Position numbers and translations under genes: made by a program. 64,000 nt of DNA. It comes from Opitutia bacterium ISCC 52 (lineage in GTDB: Bacteria; Verrucomicrobiota; Verrucomicrobiia; Opitutales; UBA2995). Numbering within the stretch: position 1 is the first letter of the stretch; every line of letters begins with the position of its first letter. Below the pieces are notes generated by a model. That model had not been told where the DNA came from. It saw only the letters and a program-made list of their open reading frames with translations, and searched no databases. The stretch is taken from contig CP076040.1 of the NCBI GenBank assembly GCA_014529675.2, positions 4,429,501 through 4,493,500 on the forward strand. Reading direction: 5' to 3'. Of this stretch, positions 44,133-52,934 are shown piece after piece.

Positions 44133-45329
44133 ATGACGATCCAAAGTTTCATCTCACCACTTCAGACCATTGGATTATCCGGACTCCTGGATATACTCTT
44201 CATGGCCGTGCTTATCTATACCTTGATTGTATGGTCGAAACGCACAAAGGCAGCCTCCGTTCTTACAGGTATTTTGATCGTTGCGGGCGTTTACCTGTTA
44301 GCCCGGCAATTCAATCTCAGTCTGACTGCGGCTATCTTTGAGAAGTTCTTTGCCATCATCCTCATAGCCTTGGTGGTTATCTTCCAAGAAGACCTTCGTT
44401 ACTTTTTCGAGCGAGTGGCCACCTGGAGCTTTAGCAGAACCTTTCTTAGAAAAGAAGATTCCCGGTTGGACCGCGAGGAAGTCGAAACTCTGGCTCGAAC
44501 ACTGCATGATCTCGCCAGAGAAAAAGTAGGAGCATTGGTGGTGATTCGGGGTCGAGATCTCATCGTCCGCCACTTGCAAGGTGGTCAGGAGTGCAATGGC
44601 CGGCTGAGCGAAAGCTTACTTCATAGTATTTTTGACACCCATTCCATGGGGCATGATGGCGCTGTGGTCATTGAAGGGCATTTGGTCTCCCAATTTTCAG
44701 TACACCTACCACTTTCTAAAAACCTAAAGAAGTTAGGAGAAGGAGGAACGCGACATGCAGCGGCCCTGGGACTTTCCGAACGCTGTGATGCGCTCTGCCT
44801 AGTCGTATCAGAAGAACGAGGCACTATGTCAGTAGCCAGTAACGGCGAATTAAGGATTGTGCGCGATGCCGACCACCTGACTCGGCTTCTCAGGAGTTTT
44901 TACCACACCGTAAATCCGCAAAGCCAGACCAGGACCTTGGATGACCACATCAAGAAAAATTGGCGCGACAAATTGGTAGCCCTGGCACTGGCGGGAGCTC
45001 TTTGGTTCGTGTTGGTGAATGGATCTAAAACTGCCTATCGCACTTTATCGATCCCCGTTACCTATGGAGATCTACCTGAGACTTGGGCGGTAGAAGAAAT
45101 TACCCCTGAAGAAGTTTCAGTTACTTTCCGGGGCGTCCGCCGGTCTTTTTACTTCGTCAAAAAGAACGATATCGAGCTCAACTTGCCGCTCAGGCTTGAA
45201 TCAGGCACACAACGTTTTCGATTGGGTCCCAGCCAAATGGCGTTCCCAAAAAATTTGGTTTTAGAAACCATAGAACCTAACCTTATTGAAATAAAGGTGA
45301 AGGAAATTGCCGAGACCCCAGAGGAGTAA
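44133..45329 (+). CDS. Diadenylate cyclase fused to a YbbR domain (CdaA-CdaR fusion)
   Basis: 398 residues. Three transmembrane helices (about 16-37, 42-60, 66-88) precede a DAC/DisA_N domain at about 100-255 with the catalytic GHDGAVVIEG (near 173) and RHAAALG (near 206). A fourth helix (about 278-297, LVALALAGALWFVLVNG) and a YbbR-like domain (TLSIPVTYGDLPETWAVEEI, VTFRGVRRSFYFV) complete it. In Firmicutes the cyclase CdaA and its YbbR regulator CdaR are separate neighbouring genes; here they are one polypeptide. It makes c-di-AMP from two ATP, controlling K+ and osmolyte balance. The phosphodiesterase lies just upstream. Confidence 0.9.
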   Translation: MTIQSFISPLQTIGLSGLLDILFMAVLIYTLIVWSKRTKAASVLTGILIVAGVYLLARQFNLSLTAAIFEKFFAIILIALVVIFQEDLRYFFERVATWSFSRTFLRKEDSRLDREEVETLARTLHDLAREKVGALVVIRGRDLIVRHLQGGQECNGRLSESLLHSIFDTHSMGHDGAVVIEGHLVSQFSVHLPLSKNLKKLGEGGTRHAAALGLSERCDALCLVVSEERGTMSVASNGELRIVRDADHLTRLLRSFYHTVNPQSQTRTLDDHIKKNWRDKLVALALAGALWFVLVNGSKTAYRTLSIPVTYGDLPETWAVEEITPEEVSVTFRGVRRSFYFVKKNDIELNLPLRLESGTQRFRLGPSQMAFPKNLVLETIEPNLIEIKVKEIAETPEE

Positions 45330-45336
45330 TCCGATA

Positions 45337-46143
45337 TCAGCCATCGCGGCCGCCGTTATTCTCAGCGAATGAGGAAGGCTTCCAATCGAGCAAACGGGTC
45401 TTGACGGATTCTAACTCCGGATCATCTGCCAGATTATCCCACTCATGTGGATCGTTGTCGTGGTCGTAAAGCTCTTCCGATCCGTCTGGGTACCGGATAT
45501 ATCGATACCGAGCACTTCGAGCCGAGTAAATTTCCTCTCCATACGTCGTGATGGAAGGGCGCTCCCATTGAGCAAACGACTTTTTCTCAAGCCAGCGGAG
45601 ATAATCTGCATACCGTCCTGCCTGTGCTAAGTTGGGTCGCACTCCTTCTCTCAAAGCACGGTAGCACTCTTGGAATTCCTGAATCAGAATCAAACGCGCC
45701 CGCCCGTCGAAAAGACTGTGGTGCGAAGTCCAAACCAATTGGAATTTAGAGGGGCCTAATTGAAGCAGCGTTAAACGACAAAGATACTTCAAGCCTGCAA
45801 ATCCTCGACGAAAGTCCTCTCGCTTGAACGTTTGCAAGAAGGTGGAGCGCTCCGTTCCTGCCTTGGCGCTTAAATCCAGATGTCGAATGTGCACTCGCAG
45901 CTGCTTCCCACTTGAAGCTTCCATCTGCCCGCTCGCAGAAGCGTTAAATTGATGGCGAAAGATATCGTGTCTGTTGAACACCGCCCCCCAGGCTTTCTTG
46001 AACAAACCCACGTCCAAGGGCTCATTAAAACTCCACGTCAGTTGCTGTACATACAAGGGCAACGGCGTTTCACGAATACCTGCAACCAACATGGCTGTTT
46101 GCATGGAGCTTGCCTTTAACGGAGAATGAGAAGTTGGTGGCAT
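45337..46143 (-). CDS. Chimera: condensation-domain N-half joined to a sulfatase C-terminus
   Basis: 268 residues. Residues 1 to about 195 match the first half of an NRPS-type condensation domain: SPLKASSMQTAML, FNRHDIFRHQF, the catalytic H-H-x-x-x-D-G as SHHSLFDG, and YADYLRWLEKKSF. From about residue 198 the sequence turns abruptly into the end of an exported sulfatase: RPSITTYGEEIYSARSARYRYIRY, DGSEELYDHDNDPHEWDNLADDPE. Neither domain is complete and no signal peptide exists. The simplest reading is a deletion that fused two same-strand genes. ATG 46143 directly follows a TTG and is preferred. The sulfatase tail lies 7 bp from the converging cyclase stop. Confidence 0.75.
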   Translation of the reverse strand: MPPTSHSPLKASSMQTAMLVAGIRETPLPLYVQQLTWSFNEPLDVGLFKKAWGAVFNRHDIFRHQFNASASGQMEASSGKQLRVHIRHLDLSAKAGTERSTFLQTFKREDFRRGFAGLKYLCRLTLLQLGPSKFQLVWTSHHSLFDGRARLILIQEFQECYRALREGVRPNLAQAGRYADYLRWLEKKSFAQWERPSITTYGEEIYSARSARYRYIRYPDGSEELYDHDNDPHEWDNLADDPELESVKTRLLDWKPSSFAENNGGRDG

Positions 46144-46485
46144 CAATCAAAAGATAAGAACTTCTGAGAAAGTAGATTGGACCAGAAAACCCGAAACCTA
46201 CAATCTTTCAAAATGAAGATTTCGCATTTAGCTTACGGAAATTCGATTATCAGGCCTCCCAGATGTCATTTTTTGAACAACAATCCAGACTGTTTCTATA
46301 TTGCCATCACTCATACGCTTAGTCTGTGATCTCCATCTCAATCCGTTCAAACACCCTTTTTGGTGATGTTTTACCCTTTAAAATTTGATTCCCAGGACCG
46401 AAACTGGTTATGCATTTCACACACGTGTTAGAAATTAAAGGCGAGGAACAACTGCCAAACACTGCGACTCCACATTTATAGGACC
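46144..46485. other. Gene-free stretch with divergent promoters presumed
   Basis: 342 bp between the chimera and the DUF1080 gene, AT-rich. It must carry the promoter of the plus-strand DUF1080 operon, but I cannot pick a convincing -35/-10 pair. A 38-codon frame from 46213 has no supporting features. No repeats or RNA-like stems stand out. Confidence 0.3.
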
Positions 46486-47850
46486 ATGAAACTAAAATAT
46501 ATAAACCCCACTTCCATCATCACCCTTTTACTACTCAGCCTGAGTGCGATAACCGCTAGGTCAGAGTGGGTCAGCCTCTTTGACGGAAAGTCACTGGATG
46601 GCTGGACCAAGAAGAACGGCTATGCCGAATACCGCATCGCAGATGAAGCGATTGTCGGTAAATCCGTGCCGAAGTCACCCAACACCTTTCTCACAACGGA
46701 TAAGAGTTACGGGGATTTTCTATTAATCCTGGAAGTAAAAGTAGACAATGGGTTGAACTCAGGGATTCAGTTCCGCAGCCAAAGCTTTCCTGAATACAGG
46801 GAAGGTCGTGTGCATGGATATCAATATGAATTAGATACCGCTGAAAGACGCTGGACAGGCGGAATCTATGATGAGGCTCGCCGAGGCTGGCTCTACCCCG
46901 TTGATCTCAATCCAGAGGCTAAATTACTTTATAAACAGAACGATTGGAATGAGGTACGAATTGAATGTATTGGGAATTCTATTCGCACATGGTTAAATGG
47001 AAGCCCCGTATCTCACTTGATTGACGACCTTACTCCAGAGGGCTTTATCGCTCTCCAAGTTCATGGCGTTGGAAAAAATGAAGACATTATCGGAAAGGAA
47101 GTTGCGTGGCGTAACATAAGAATAAATGAAGACGTCAAGAGCCCTACCGAAAACCAGGGCTTATACATTCGTAATATAATTCCCAACAACATGTCTCGAG
47201 ATGAAAGGCGACAAGGCTGGGAGCTCCTTTGGAATGCCAAGAATCTAAATGGCTGGCGCAATGTAGCCTCCGACAAAGCCCCTGAAAAAGGCTGGGAAAT
47301 CAAAGACGGAGTCCTCACCGTTCTTCCAACGCCCAAAGGAGAAGAGAAGCTGGGCGGTGACATCGTAACCTCAAAAAAGTATGGAGCCTTTGAAATGGAT
47401 TTTGAGTTCCTCATGACCAAGGGAGCCAATAGCGGTGTGAAGTATTTTGTGACAGAACCTGGCAAAGCAGCACTCGGCCTAGAGTACCAGGTGCTCGACG
47501 ACAAAGTACACCCCGATGCGAAGATGGGTGCTGCCGGAAACCGCACCTGTGCTTCTCTTTATGATCTGATTCCTGCCTATAGAGAGGTATCCACACGCAA
47601 AGTCCCGGTAAACATCGGTAACTGGAACCATGGACGAATAATCGTTCGCCCCAACGGCCAAGTGGAACACTGGCTCAATGGGTTCAAAGTCGTTTCCTAC
47701 GAACGCGGAAGTAACATTTTCCATGCCTTGGTCGCCCGCAGTAAGTACGCCGAAAAGGAAGGCTTTGGCCTCCACGAATCAGGAGGCATCTCCCTGCAAG
47801 ACCACAATGACAAGGTCAGCTACCGCAGCATTAAGATTCGCGAACTTTAA
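46486..47850 (+). CDS. Exported tandem 3-keto-disaccharide hydrolase (DUF1080) protein
   Basis: 454 residues with a signal peptide, then two copies of the DUF1080/3-keto-disaccharide hydrolase fold. Copy 1: WVSLFDGKSLDGWTKKNG, ...GLNSGIQFRSQSF, DWNEVRIECIGNSIRTWLNG. Copy 2 (from about residue 245): WELLWNAKNLNGWRN, GANSGVKYFV, NWNHGRIIVRPNGQVEHWLNG. These lectin-like jelly-roll proteins cleave or bind 3-keto-sugars or other glycosides. The next gene is a Gfo/Idh/MocA oxidoreductase, a partner that could make or consume keto-sugars. The gene begins ATG 46486 after a weak ribosome site. Confidence 0.92.
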   Translation: MKLKYINPTSIITLLLLSLSAITARSEWVSLFDGKSLDGWTKKNGYAEYRIADEAIVGKSVPKSPNTFLTTDKSYGDFLLILEVKVDNGLNSGIQFRSQSFPEYREGRVHGYQYELDTAERRWTGGIYDEARRGWLYPVDLNPEAKLLYKQNDWNEVRIECIGNSIRTWLNGSPVSHLIDDLTPEGFIALQVHGVGKNEDIIGKEVAWRNIRINEDVKSPTENQGLYIRNIIPNNMSRDERRQGWELLWNAKNLNGWRNVASDKAPEKGWEIKDGVLTVLPTPKGEEKLGGDIVTSKKYGAFEMDFEFLMTKGANSGVKYFVTEPGKAALGLEYQVLDDKVHPDAKMGAAGNRTCASLYDLIPAYREVSTRKVPVNIGNWNHGRIIVRPNGQVEHWLNGFKVVSYERGSNIFHALVARSKYAEKEGFGLHESGGISLQDHNDKVSYRSIKIREL

Positions 47851-47889
47851 GAACCACTTCACTCAGGATTATTTTACCACCCATTACCC

Positions 47890-49272
47890 ATGTCTAAAAT
47901 CTACAATCAGTTAAACCGCCGTTCATTCATCGCATCCTCAGCAGCAGCATCCTCCATGATGTTCCTGCCCAACCTGACAGTCGCCCAATCGAAAGGTTCG
48001 AAGAATGTAGCCGTCGCCCCGAGTGAAAAGTTGAATATGGCCGTAATTGGAATCGGTGGTCGCGGTCGCAACGTGATGGATTCCTTAGATGCCACGGGTG
48101 TTGTAAATATCGTCGCCATTTGCGACATCGATATTGGTTCAGACTGGACGGCAGAAATGCGTCAGAAGTTTCCTCACCCAGCGGCATACCAGGACTACCG
48201 TGAACTCTTCGACAAAGAAGGCGATAACTTCGATGCAGTGGCGGTCGTAGTACCTGACCACGCACACTTCCCCATCACCATGCATGCCATGGCACATGGG
48301 AAGCATGTCTACGTAGAAAAGCCTCTCGCTCACACCTTTGAAGAGTGCGAATTGCTGATGGCTATGGAAAAGAAGACGGACCTCGTGACCCAAATGGGCA
48401 ACCAAGGTCACTCCGGCGGCAATTACTTCCAGTTCAAAGCCTGGTATGAAGCAGGAATCATAAAGGATGTGGATCGCGTCGTTGCCTATATGAACAGCCC
48501 TCGCCGCTGGCATGGCTGGGATATCAAGGGTTACGAAAAGCAGGATGCTCCCGACACCATCGACTGGGATCTCTGGAACATGACTCGCCCGGAAAAACCC
48601 TTTAATGAAAAATTACACCCAGGAAACTGGCGCAGCTGGTTTAATTACGGGAATGGAGCCTTCGGTGATTGGGGTCCCCATATTCTGGATACTTGCCATC
48701 GCTTTCTGAAACTTGGCCTTCCACATACAATCGAAGCCGAAAAAAGGGATGGTCCCAACGACTACATCTTCCCTCAAGCATCGACCATTCGTTTTGATTT
48801 TGCGAAGCGCGAGAAAATGCCTCCGGTTAAAGTCTGGTGGTACGATGGGGTTGAAAACATCCCGGATGCGCCCAAGGAAATGGGACCTAATCCAAAGGTC
48901 GCCAGGAATGGAAAATACATTTATAGTAAGGACCTCACCTTCCTTGGAGGAACCCACAGCGATGTGCTGCGTATCATTCCCGAAGACAAGTATCGTGAGA
49001 TGGCTCCGAGCTTACCCAAGTTCCCATTGAAGAATTCCGATCACTTTAAGAATTTTGCCTTAGCCTGTATGGGAAAAGAAAAGTCCCGTTCGCCTTTCCA
49101 CATATCTGCACCACTGACACAGGTATTTCTCTTGGGCGTAATCGCACAGCACCTAGGTGGAAGCTTGGAATTCGACACGAAGAAAAAGCGGTTCAAAAAC
49201 AACAAAATAGGCAACCAGCTATTGAAGGGCCCACCTGTAAGAAAAGGTTGGGAACAGTACTATAAAGTATAG
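47890..49272 (+). CDS. Tat-exported Gfo/Idh/MocA oxidoreductase
   Basis: 460 residues with a twin-arginine-type signal (QLNRRSFIASSAAASSMMFLP). Rossmann features: MAVIGIGGRGRNVMDSL, IVAICDIDIG, FDAVAVVVPDHAHFPITMHAMAHGKHVYVEKPLAHTF split across the catalytic EKP. The C-domain has GDWGPHILDTCHRFLKLG. It is in the subgroup common in exported Verrucomicrobiota catabolic sets. It is 39 bp downstream of the DUF1080 gene and 11 bp upstream of an SDR gene, so the three probably form one sugar-oxidation operon. Confidence 0.95.
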   Translation: MSKIYNQLNRRSFIASSAAASSMMFLPNLTVAQSKGSKNVAVAPSEKLNMAVIGIGGRGRNVMDSLDATGVVNIVAICDIDIGSDWTAEMRQKFPHPAAYQDYRELFDKEGDNFDAVAVVVPDHAHFPITMHAMAHGKHVYVEKPLAHTFEECELLMAMEKKTDLVTQMGNQGHSGGNYFQFKAWYEAGIIKDVDRVVAYMNSPRRWHGWDIKGYEKQDAPDTIDWDLWNMTRPEKPFNEKLHPGNWRSWFNYGNGAFGDWGPHILDTCHRFLKLGLPHTIEAEKRDGPNDYIFPQASTIRFDFAKREKMPPVKVWWYDGVENIPDAPKEMGPNPKVARNGKYIYSKDLTFLGGTHSDVLRIIPEDKYREMAPSLPKFPLKNSDHFKNFALACMGKEKSRSPFHISAPLTQVFLLGVIAQHLGGSLEFDTKKKRFKNNKIGNQLLKGPPVRKGWEQYYKV

Positions 49273-49283
49273 GCCAGCTTCAT

Positions 49284-49988
49284 ATGCCTACCGTAGTCAT
49301 TACCGGAGCCAACCGAGGACTCGGGTTGGAATTTGCCAGGCAATACCAAGCTGAAGGATGGAAAGTCTTTGCAGGCTGCAGAAATCCGGATGCGGCTGAA
49401 GAACTGCAAAAGCTTGGGGTATCGGTATGCTCCTTGGACCTAGTTGACTCAGGAGCCATTGAAGCATTCGCCAGATCCATCCACCAAGAACCGGTGGACC
49501 TGCTTATAAATAATGCCGGGGTCAACGATGTTTCAAAGTCAGAAGGCTTTTCTGGGATTGAAGAAAATCGATGGCTGGATGCGTTTAAAGTGAATGTGAT
49601 GGCACCGGTTCTTTTGACTATTGCTTTGATCGAAAACCTGGCTGCCTCAAAAAGTCCCGTCGCATCGGTCATCGGGAGCCAACAAGGCTGCCTGGAAACC
49701 TATGAAGGAGGCGGCTACTATTTGTATCGCACAACGAAGGCAGCCGCCCACGCAGCAGCCGTCATTCTGGCGACAGATCTGAAGGAAAGGAAAATTCCTT
49801 ATGTCTGCTTGCGCCCTGGTCATACGAAAACGGACATGGGTGGCGCAGATGCTCCTTATGAAATCGAGGATTCAGTCCGCCTGATGCGAGATGTGTTGGC
49901 AAATGCGACCATGGAACAATCCGGTCAGTTTCTTGATCGCAGCGGTGCGCTAATTCCCTGGAACCTGGATAAAGACCTGAACGAATAG
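49284..49988 (+). CDS. Short-chain dehydrogenase/reductase
   Basis: 234 residues. The NAD(P)-binding motif TGANRGLG lies near residue 6, followed by LINNAGV near residue 75, then the catalytic YLYRTTKAA (Tyr-x-x-x-Lys) near 148-152, with the upstream Ser in VIGSQQGC. The C-terminal RPGHTKTDMGG motif is typical of the classical SDR group that resembles C-factor/sniffer proteins. No signal peptide, so cytoplasmic. As third gene after DUF1080 and Gfo/Idh/MocA it may handle a keto-sugar or aldehyde product, by inference. A terminator follows. Confidence 0.92.
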   Translation: MPTVVITGANRGLGLEFARQYQAEGWKVFAGCRNPDAAEELQKLGVSVCSLDLVDSGAIEAFARSIHQEPVDLLINNAGVNDVSKSEGFSGIEENRWLDAFKVNVMAPVLLTIALIENLAASKSPVASVIGSQQGCLETYEGGGYYLYRTTKAAAHAAAVILATDLKERKIPYVCLRPGHTKTDMGGADAPYEIEDSVRLMRDVLANATMEQSGQFLDRSGALIPWNLDKDLNE

Positions 49989-50001
49989 CTATGGCATAAA
50001 A

Positions 50002-50029
50002 ACCCCGAGACTTTCACCTCGGTCTTTTT
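50002..50029. terminator. Intrinsic terminator between converging genes
   Basis: Stem CCGAG (50005-50009) / CTCGG (50018-50022) with an eight-base loop, followed on the plus strand by a T-run (50023-50029). An A-run lies on the other side, so it also works for the converging phosphofructokinase gene. Confidence 0.8.
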
Positions 50030-50052
50030 GGAAAAATGAATGATCTGTCTGC

Positions 50053-51312
50053 TTACTCAGGCTGATACGGATCCAGCAAACGGAAGATCCGAGTCTTTCC
50101 AAGGGCAGCAAATTTAGGCAGACCATTTTCGAACGGCACATCGATTTCACCTTGTATGAGCGGCAGCGCATACTTCACGAATTGGAAGCTCATGCTCGTG
50201 CCATCTTCGTTGATCCAATCAGCTGGCAACGTCTTCACGCCATTAGCCACTTCACTTAGATCGGTAAGTCCCGTTTCACAAACATACTGATCAGCTTCAC
50301 CACGGATCAAAGTGACCATTTTGTCGGTCACTCCATCGATAGCTGCTTTTACAGCGGCTTCTCCAGCGAGAAACGCTTCATCACTATCTGTTTTAGAAGC
50401 GTGAGTGGCAGCTGTGCGTTGGCTTATACCGAATTTCGCAGTACGAGCTTTAATTCCCAAATTGGATTCAACCAAATCGCGCAAATAATCCCCTGCTCCA
50501 CCGAGCTGGCTATGGCCAAACGCATCAGTAGCGGATGAGCTTGCGTGGACGTAGTTGCCGGCGGCATCCACCAGACCTTCACCCACAACGATCATGCAGT
50601 AACGCTCTTTGGAAAGAGTGCGTCGCACATCGCTTAGAAATTTCTCCGCACTGAATGGCACCTCTGGAAGGTAGATCAAATGGGGCGGGTCATTGGGCTT
50701 GTCCCGGCGTTTTGCCAAGGCAGCGCCTGCGGCTATCCAGCCTGCATTGCGACCCATAACCTCAAGGATGGAGACGAGATCGCCTTGCCCCATCGCTTCA
50801 TGATCGCAGGCCATTTCGCGAACCGTAGTAGAAATATGCTTAATCACGCTGCCGTAACCTGGGCAGTGATCCGTCGCAACGAGGTCATTGTCGATGGTCT
50901 TGGGAATACCAATCACACGAAGCTCGTAGCCTTTTTCCTTGGCCAATTTGGAAATCTTGTTCGCTGTATCCTGGGAATCATTTCCACCCGCGTAAAAGAA
51001 GTAGCGAATGTTATGCGCCTCAAATACTTGAAGCACGCGCTCATAATCTGAATCTTTTTTCAGCTTGTAGCGACAAGTCCCCAATGCTGCTCCCGGAGTA
51101 TGTTGCAAACCACGGATGGCTTGCTGCGATTCTCCGGCTAGATCTATCAAATCCTCATTGAGAATCCCCAAAATCCCGTTCAGACCCCCATAGATCTCCT
51201 CGATACATTCGTGGTTGAGAGCTTCATTTACAACTCCTGCAACACTCGCATTGATCACTGCTGTGGGGCCTCCCGATTGGGCCACCAGACAATTTCCAGT
51301 TAATTCAGACAT
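50053..51312 (-). CDS. 6-phosphofructokinase, PPi-dependent type
   Basis: 419 residues. It phosphorylates fructose-6-phosphate to the 1,6-bisphosphate in glycolysis. LVAQSGGPTAVINASVAG opens the nucleotide/PPi site, YAGGNDSQDTANK contains the Asp that replaces the ATP-type Gly, and GIPKTIDNDL carries the Lys that marks PPi-dependent enzymes. QGDLVSILEVMGRNAGWIAAG and GEGLVDAAG agree with the clade II PFP group. The PPi preference is inferred from these two residues. It is one gene on the minus strand, ending at the shared terminator. Confidence 0.92.
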   Translation of the reverse strand: MSELTGNCLVAQSGGPTAVINASVAGVVNEALNHECIEEIYGGLNGILGILNEDLIDLAGESQQAIRGLQHTPGAALGTCRYKLKKDSDYERVLQVFEAHNIRYFFYAGGNDSQDTANKISKLAKEKGYELRVIGIPKTIDNDLVATDHCPGYGSVIKHISTTVREMACDHEAMGQGDLVSILEVMGRNAGWIAAGAALAKRRDKPNDPPHLIYLPEVPFSAEKFLSDVRRTLSKERYCMIVVGEGLVDAAGNYVHASSSATDAFGHSQLGGAGDYLRDLVESNLGIKARTAKFGISQRTAATHASKTDSDEAFLAGEAAVKAAIDGVTDKMVTLIRGEADQYVCETGLTDLSEVANGVKTLPADWINEDGTSMSFQFVKYALPLIQGEIDVPFENGLPKFAALGKTRIFRLLDPYQPE

Positions 51313-51423
51313 TGGCTATTTCAAAGATTAAACCGGGGAAAGTAGATTTCCCGCTTCACCCTTGGCAATCTTTTAGACGCGCTACTGGAAAATAAACGCT
51401 TAAGGCACTAAATAGGCCCCAAA

Positions 51424-52842
51424 TTAGAGAATCTGACCGGGTTGATATTGTAAGGCCTCTGGATAAACAGAAGCTAACTGCTCTGCCCGTTCAGATAAAG
51501 CCATGACCTGGTGCTTGGCCATGCCAGAGAGACGTGCCTCGTCTTCAAAGATCGCGTCGAGCTGCTCTTGATTTAAGGAGATACGATCATCGTTGGCTAA
51601 ACGGGTAACCAGGTCGTTAGTCTGGATGGCACCGGAACGAATGTCACGGATAGTCGCTACCGCGTGCTCCTTGATTGCTTCGTGAGCCGACTCACGTCCA
51701 GCGCCGGCTTTGACTGCTTCCATCATAATGGTGGTCGTACCAAGGAAGGGGAAATACTTTTCGTTTTCAAGGCGGATGACCTCCGGATACGGTTCCATGT
51801 TACCGAGGACGGTGAGGAAGGTTTCCAATTGTCCATCGAGGCAGTAAACCGCATCGGGCAACGCCACACGGCGCACCACAGAGCAGGATACATCGCCTTC
51901 GTTCCACTGATCGCCGGCCAAACCGGCGGTCATGTTCAAGTAGCCATTGAGAATGGTATGGAAACCGTTGATACGCTCGCAGCTGCGACTATTCATCTTG
52001 TGCGGCATGGCGGAGCTACCCACCTGCCCTTTGGCAAATCCTTCACCGGCCAGTTCGTGACCAGCCATTAAACGGATCTGTTTGGCGAAGTCGCTCATTC
52101 CGGAGCTGATCTGGAAGAAGGTCGAAACCGTTTCAAAGTCCAAGCTGCGTGGATACACCTGCCCTACGTTGGTGAACACTTTGCTGATACCCAAGTGCTT
52201 CACCACCTTTTGCTCCAGCTGGGCAACTTTGTCCTGATCACCTTCGAAGAGGGTCAGGCTATCAAGTTGGGTGCCAACCGCACCCTTCAAGCCACGCACT
52301 GGATAATTGGCAGCCAAGGATTCGAGTCGCTCCAAACCCAGGGTGAGCTCCTCAGCATACATGGCCAGACGTTTGCCGAAAGTTGTAGGCTGAGCAGCTA
52401 CATTGTGAGTGCGACCGGAAATCAAAATGTCCTTGTATTCAACCGCTTTACCAGTCAGCCGGATAACACCTGACGCCACCTTGGTCTGTAAGATTTGAAG
52501 GGAACGAAAGGCCTGAAGCTGTTCAACATTCTCAGTCAGGTCACGGCTAGTCATGCCCTTGTGGATGTGCTCGTGCCCAGCCAGGTCATTGAATTCCTCA
52601 ATGCGGCTCTTCACGTCGTGAAGCAATTTACGCTCACGCTCGTCAATCGACTTCAGGTCGACCTGATCCTTGACCTTCTCGTAGTCGGCGATCGCGTCGG
52701 CCGGAATATCCAGACCAAGATCGGCCTGTGCCTTCATCACGGCAATCCACAGCTCGCGTTCGAGGACGATGCGGCCCTCTCCGGACCAAATATCTTTTAT
52801 GGCCGCAGAAGCGTACCGTTCAGCTAAAACATTGGCGATCAT
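51424..52842 (-). CDS. purB: Adenylosuccinate lyase
   Basis: 472 residues. Catalyses two fumarate-releasing steps in purine synthesis (SAICAR to AICAR and adenylosuccinate to AMP). The fumarase-superfamily signature GSSAMPHKMNSRSCER is present near residue 280, with the usual Arg of KRN replaced by Met (KMN). HIHKGMTSRDLTENV holds the first catalytic region, and GRTHNVAAQPTTFGKR the general acid His. Start ATG 52842 begins MIANVLAERYAS, the normal N-terminus. It lies between ferritin and phosphofructokinase on the same strand with no obvious operon link. Confidence 0.95.
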   Translation of the reverse strand: MIANVLAERYASAAIKDIWSGEGRIVLERELWIAVMKAQADLGLDIPADAIADYEKVKDQVDLKSIDERERKLLHDVKSRIEEFNDLAGHEHIHKGMTSRDLTENVEQLQAFRSLQILQTKVASGVIRLTGKAVEYKDILISGRTHNVAAQPTTFGKRLAMYAEELTLGLERLESLAANYPVRGLKGAVGTQLDSLTLFEGDQDKVAQLEQKVVKHLGISKVFTNVGQVYPRSLDFETVSTFFQISSGMSDFAKQIRLMAGHELAGEGFAKGQVGSSAMPHKMNSRSCERINGFHTILNGYLNMTAGLAGDQWNEGDVSCSVVRRVALPDAVYCLDGQLETFLTVLGNMEPYPEVIRLENEKYFPFLGTTTIMMEAVKAGAGRESAHEAIKEHAVATIRDIRSGAIQTNDLVTRLANDDRISLNQEQLDAIFEDEARLSGMAKHQVMALSERAEQLASVYPEALQYQPGQIL

Positions 52843-52934
52843 GGCAGTTTCAAAAAACGGCGCATTGCAGCCCCTTCATTTCCAAATGGCAATGCCAGAA
52901 ATGATGCTTGGAGAGAATCTCCTCTTGCTCGGGT

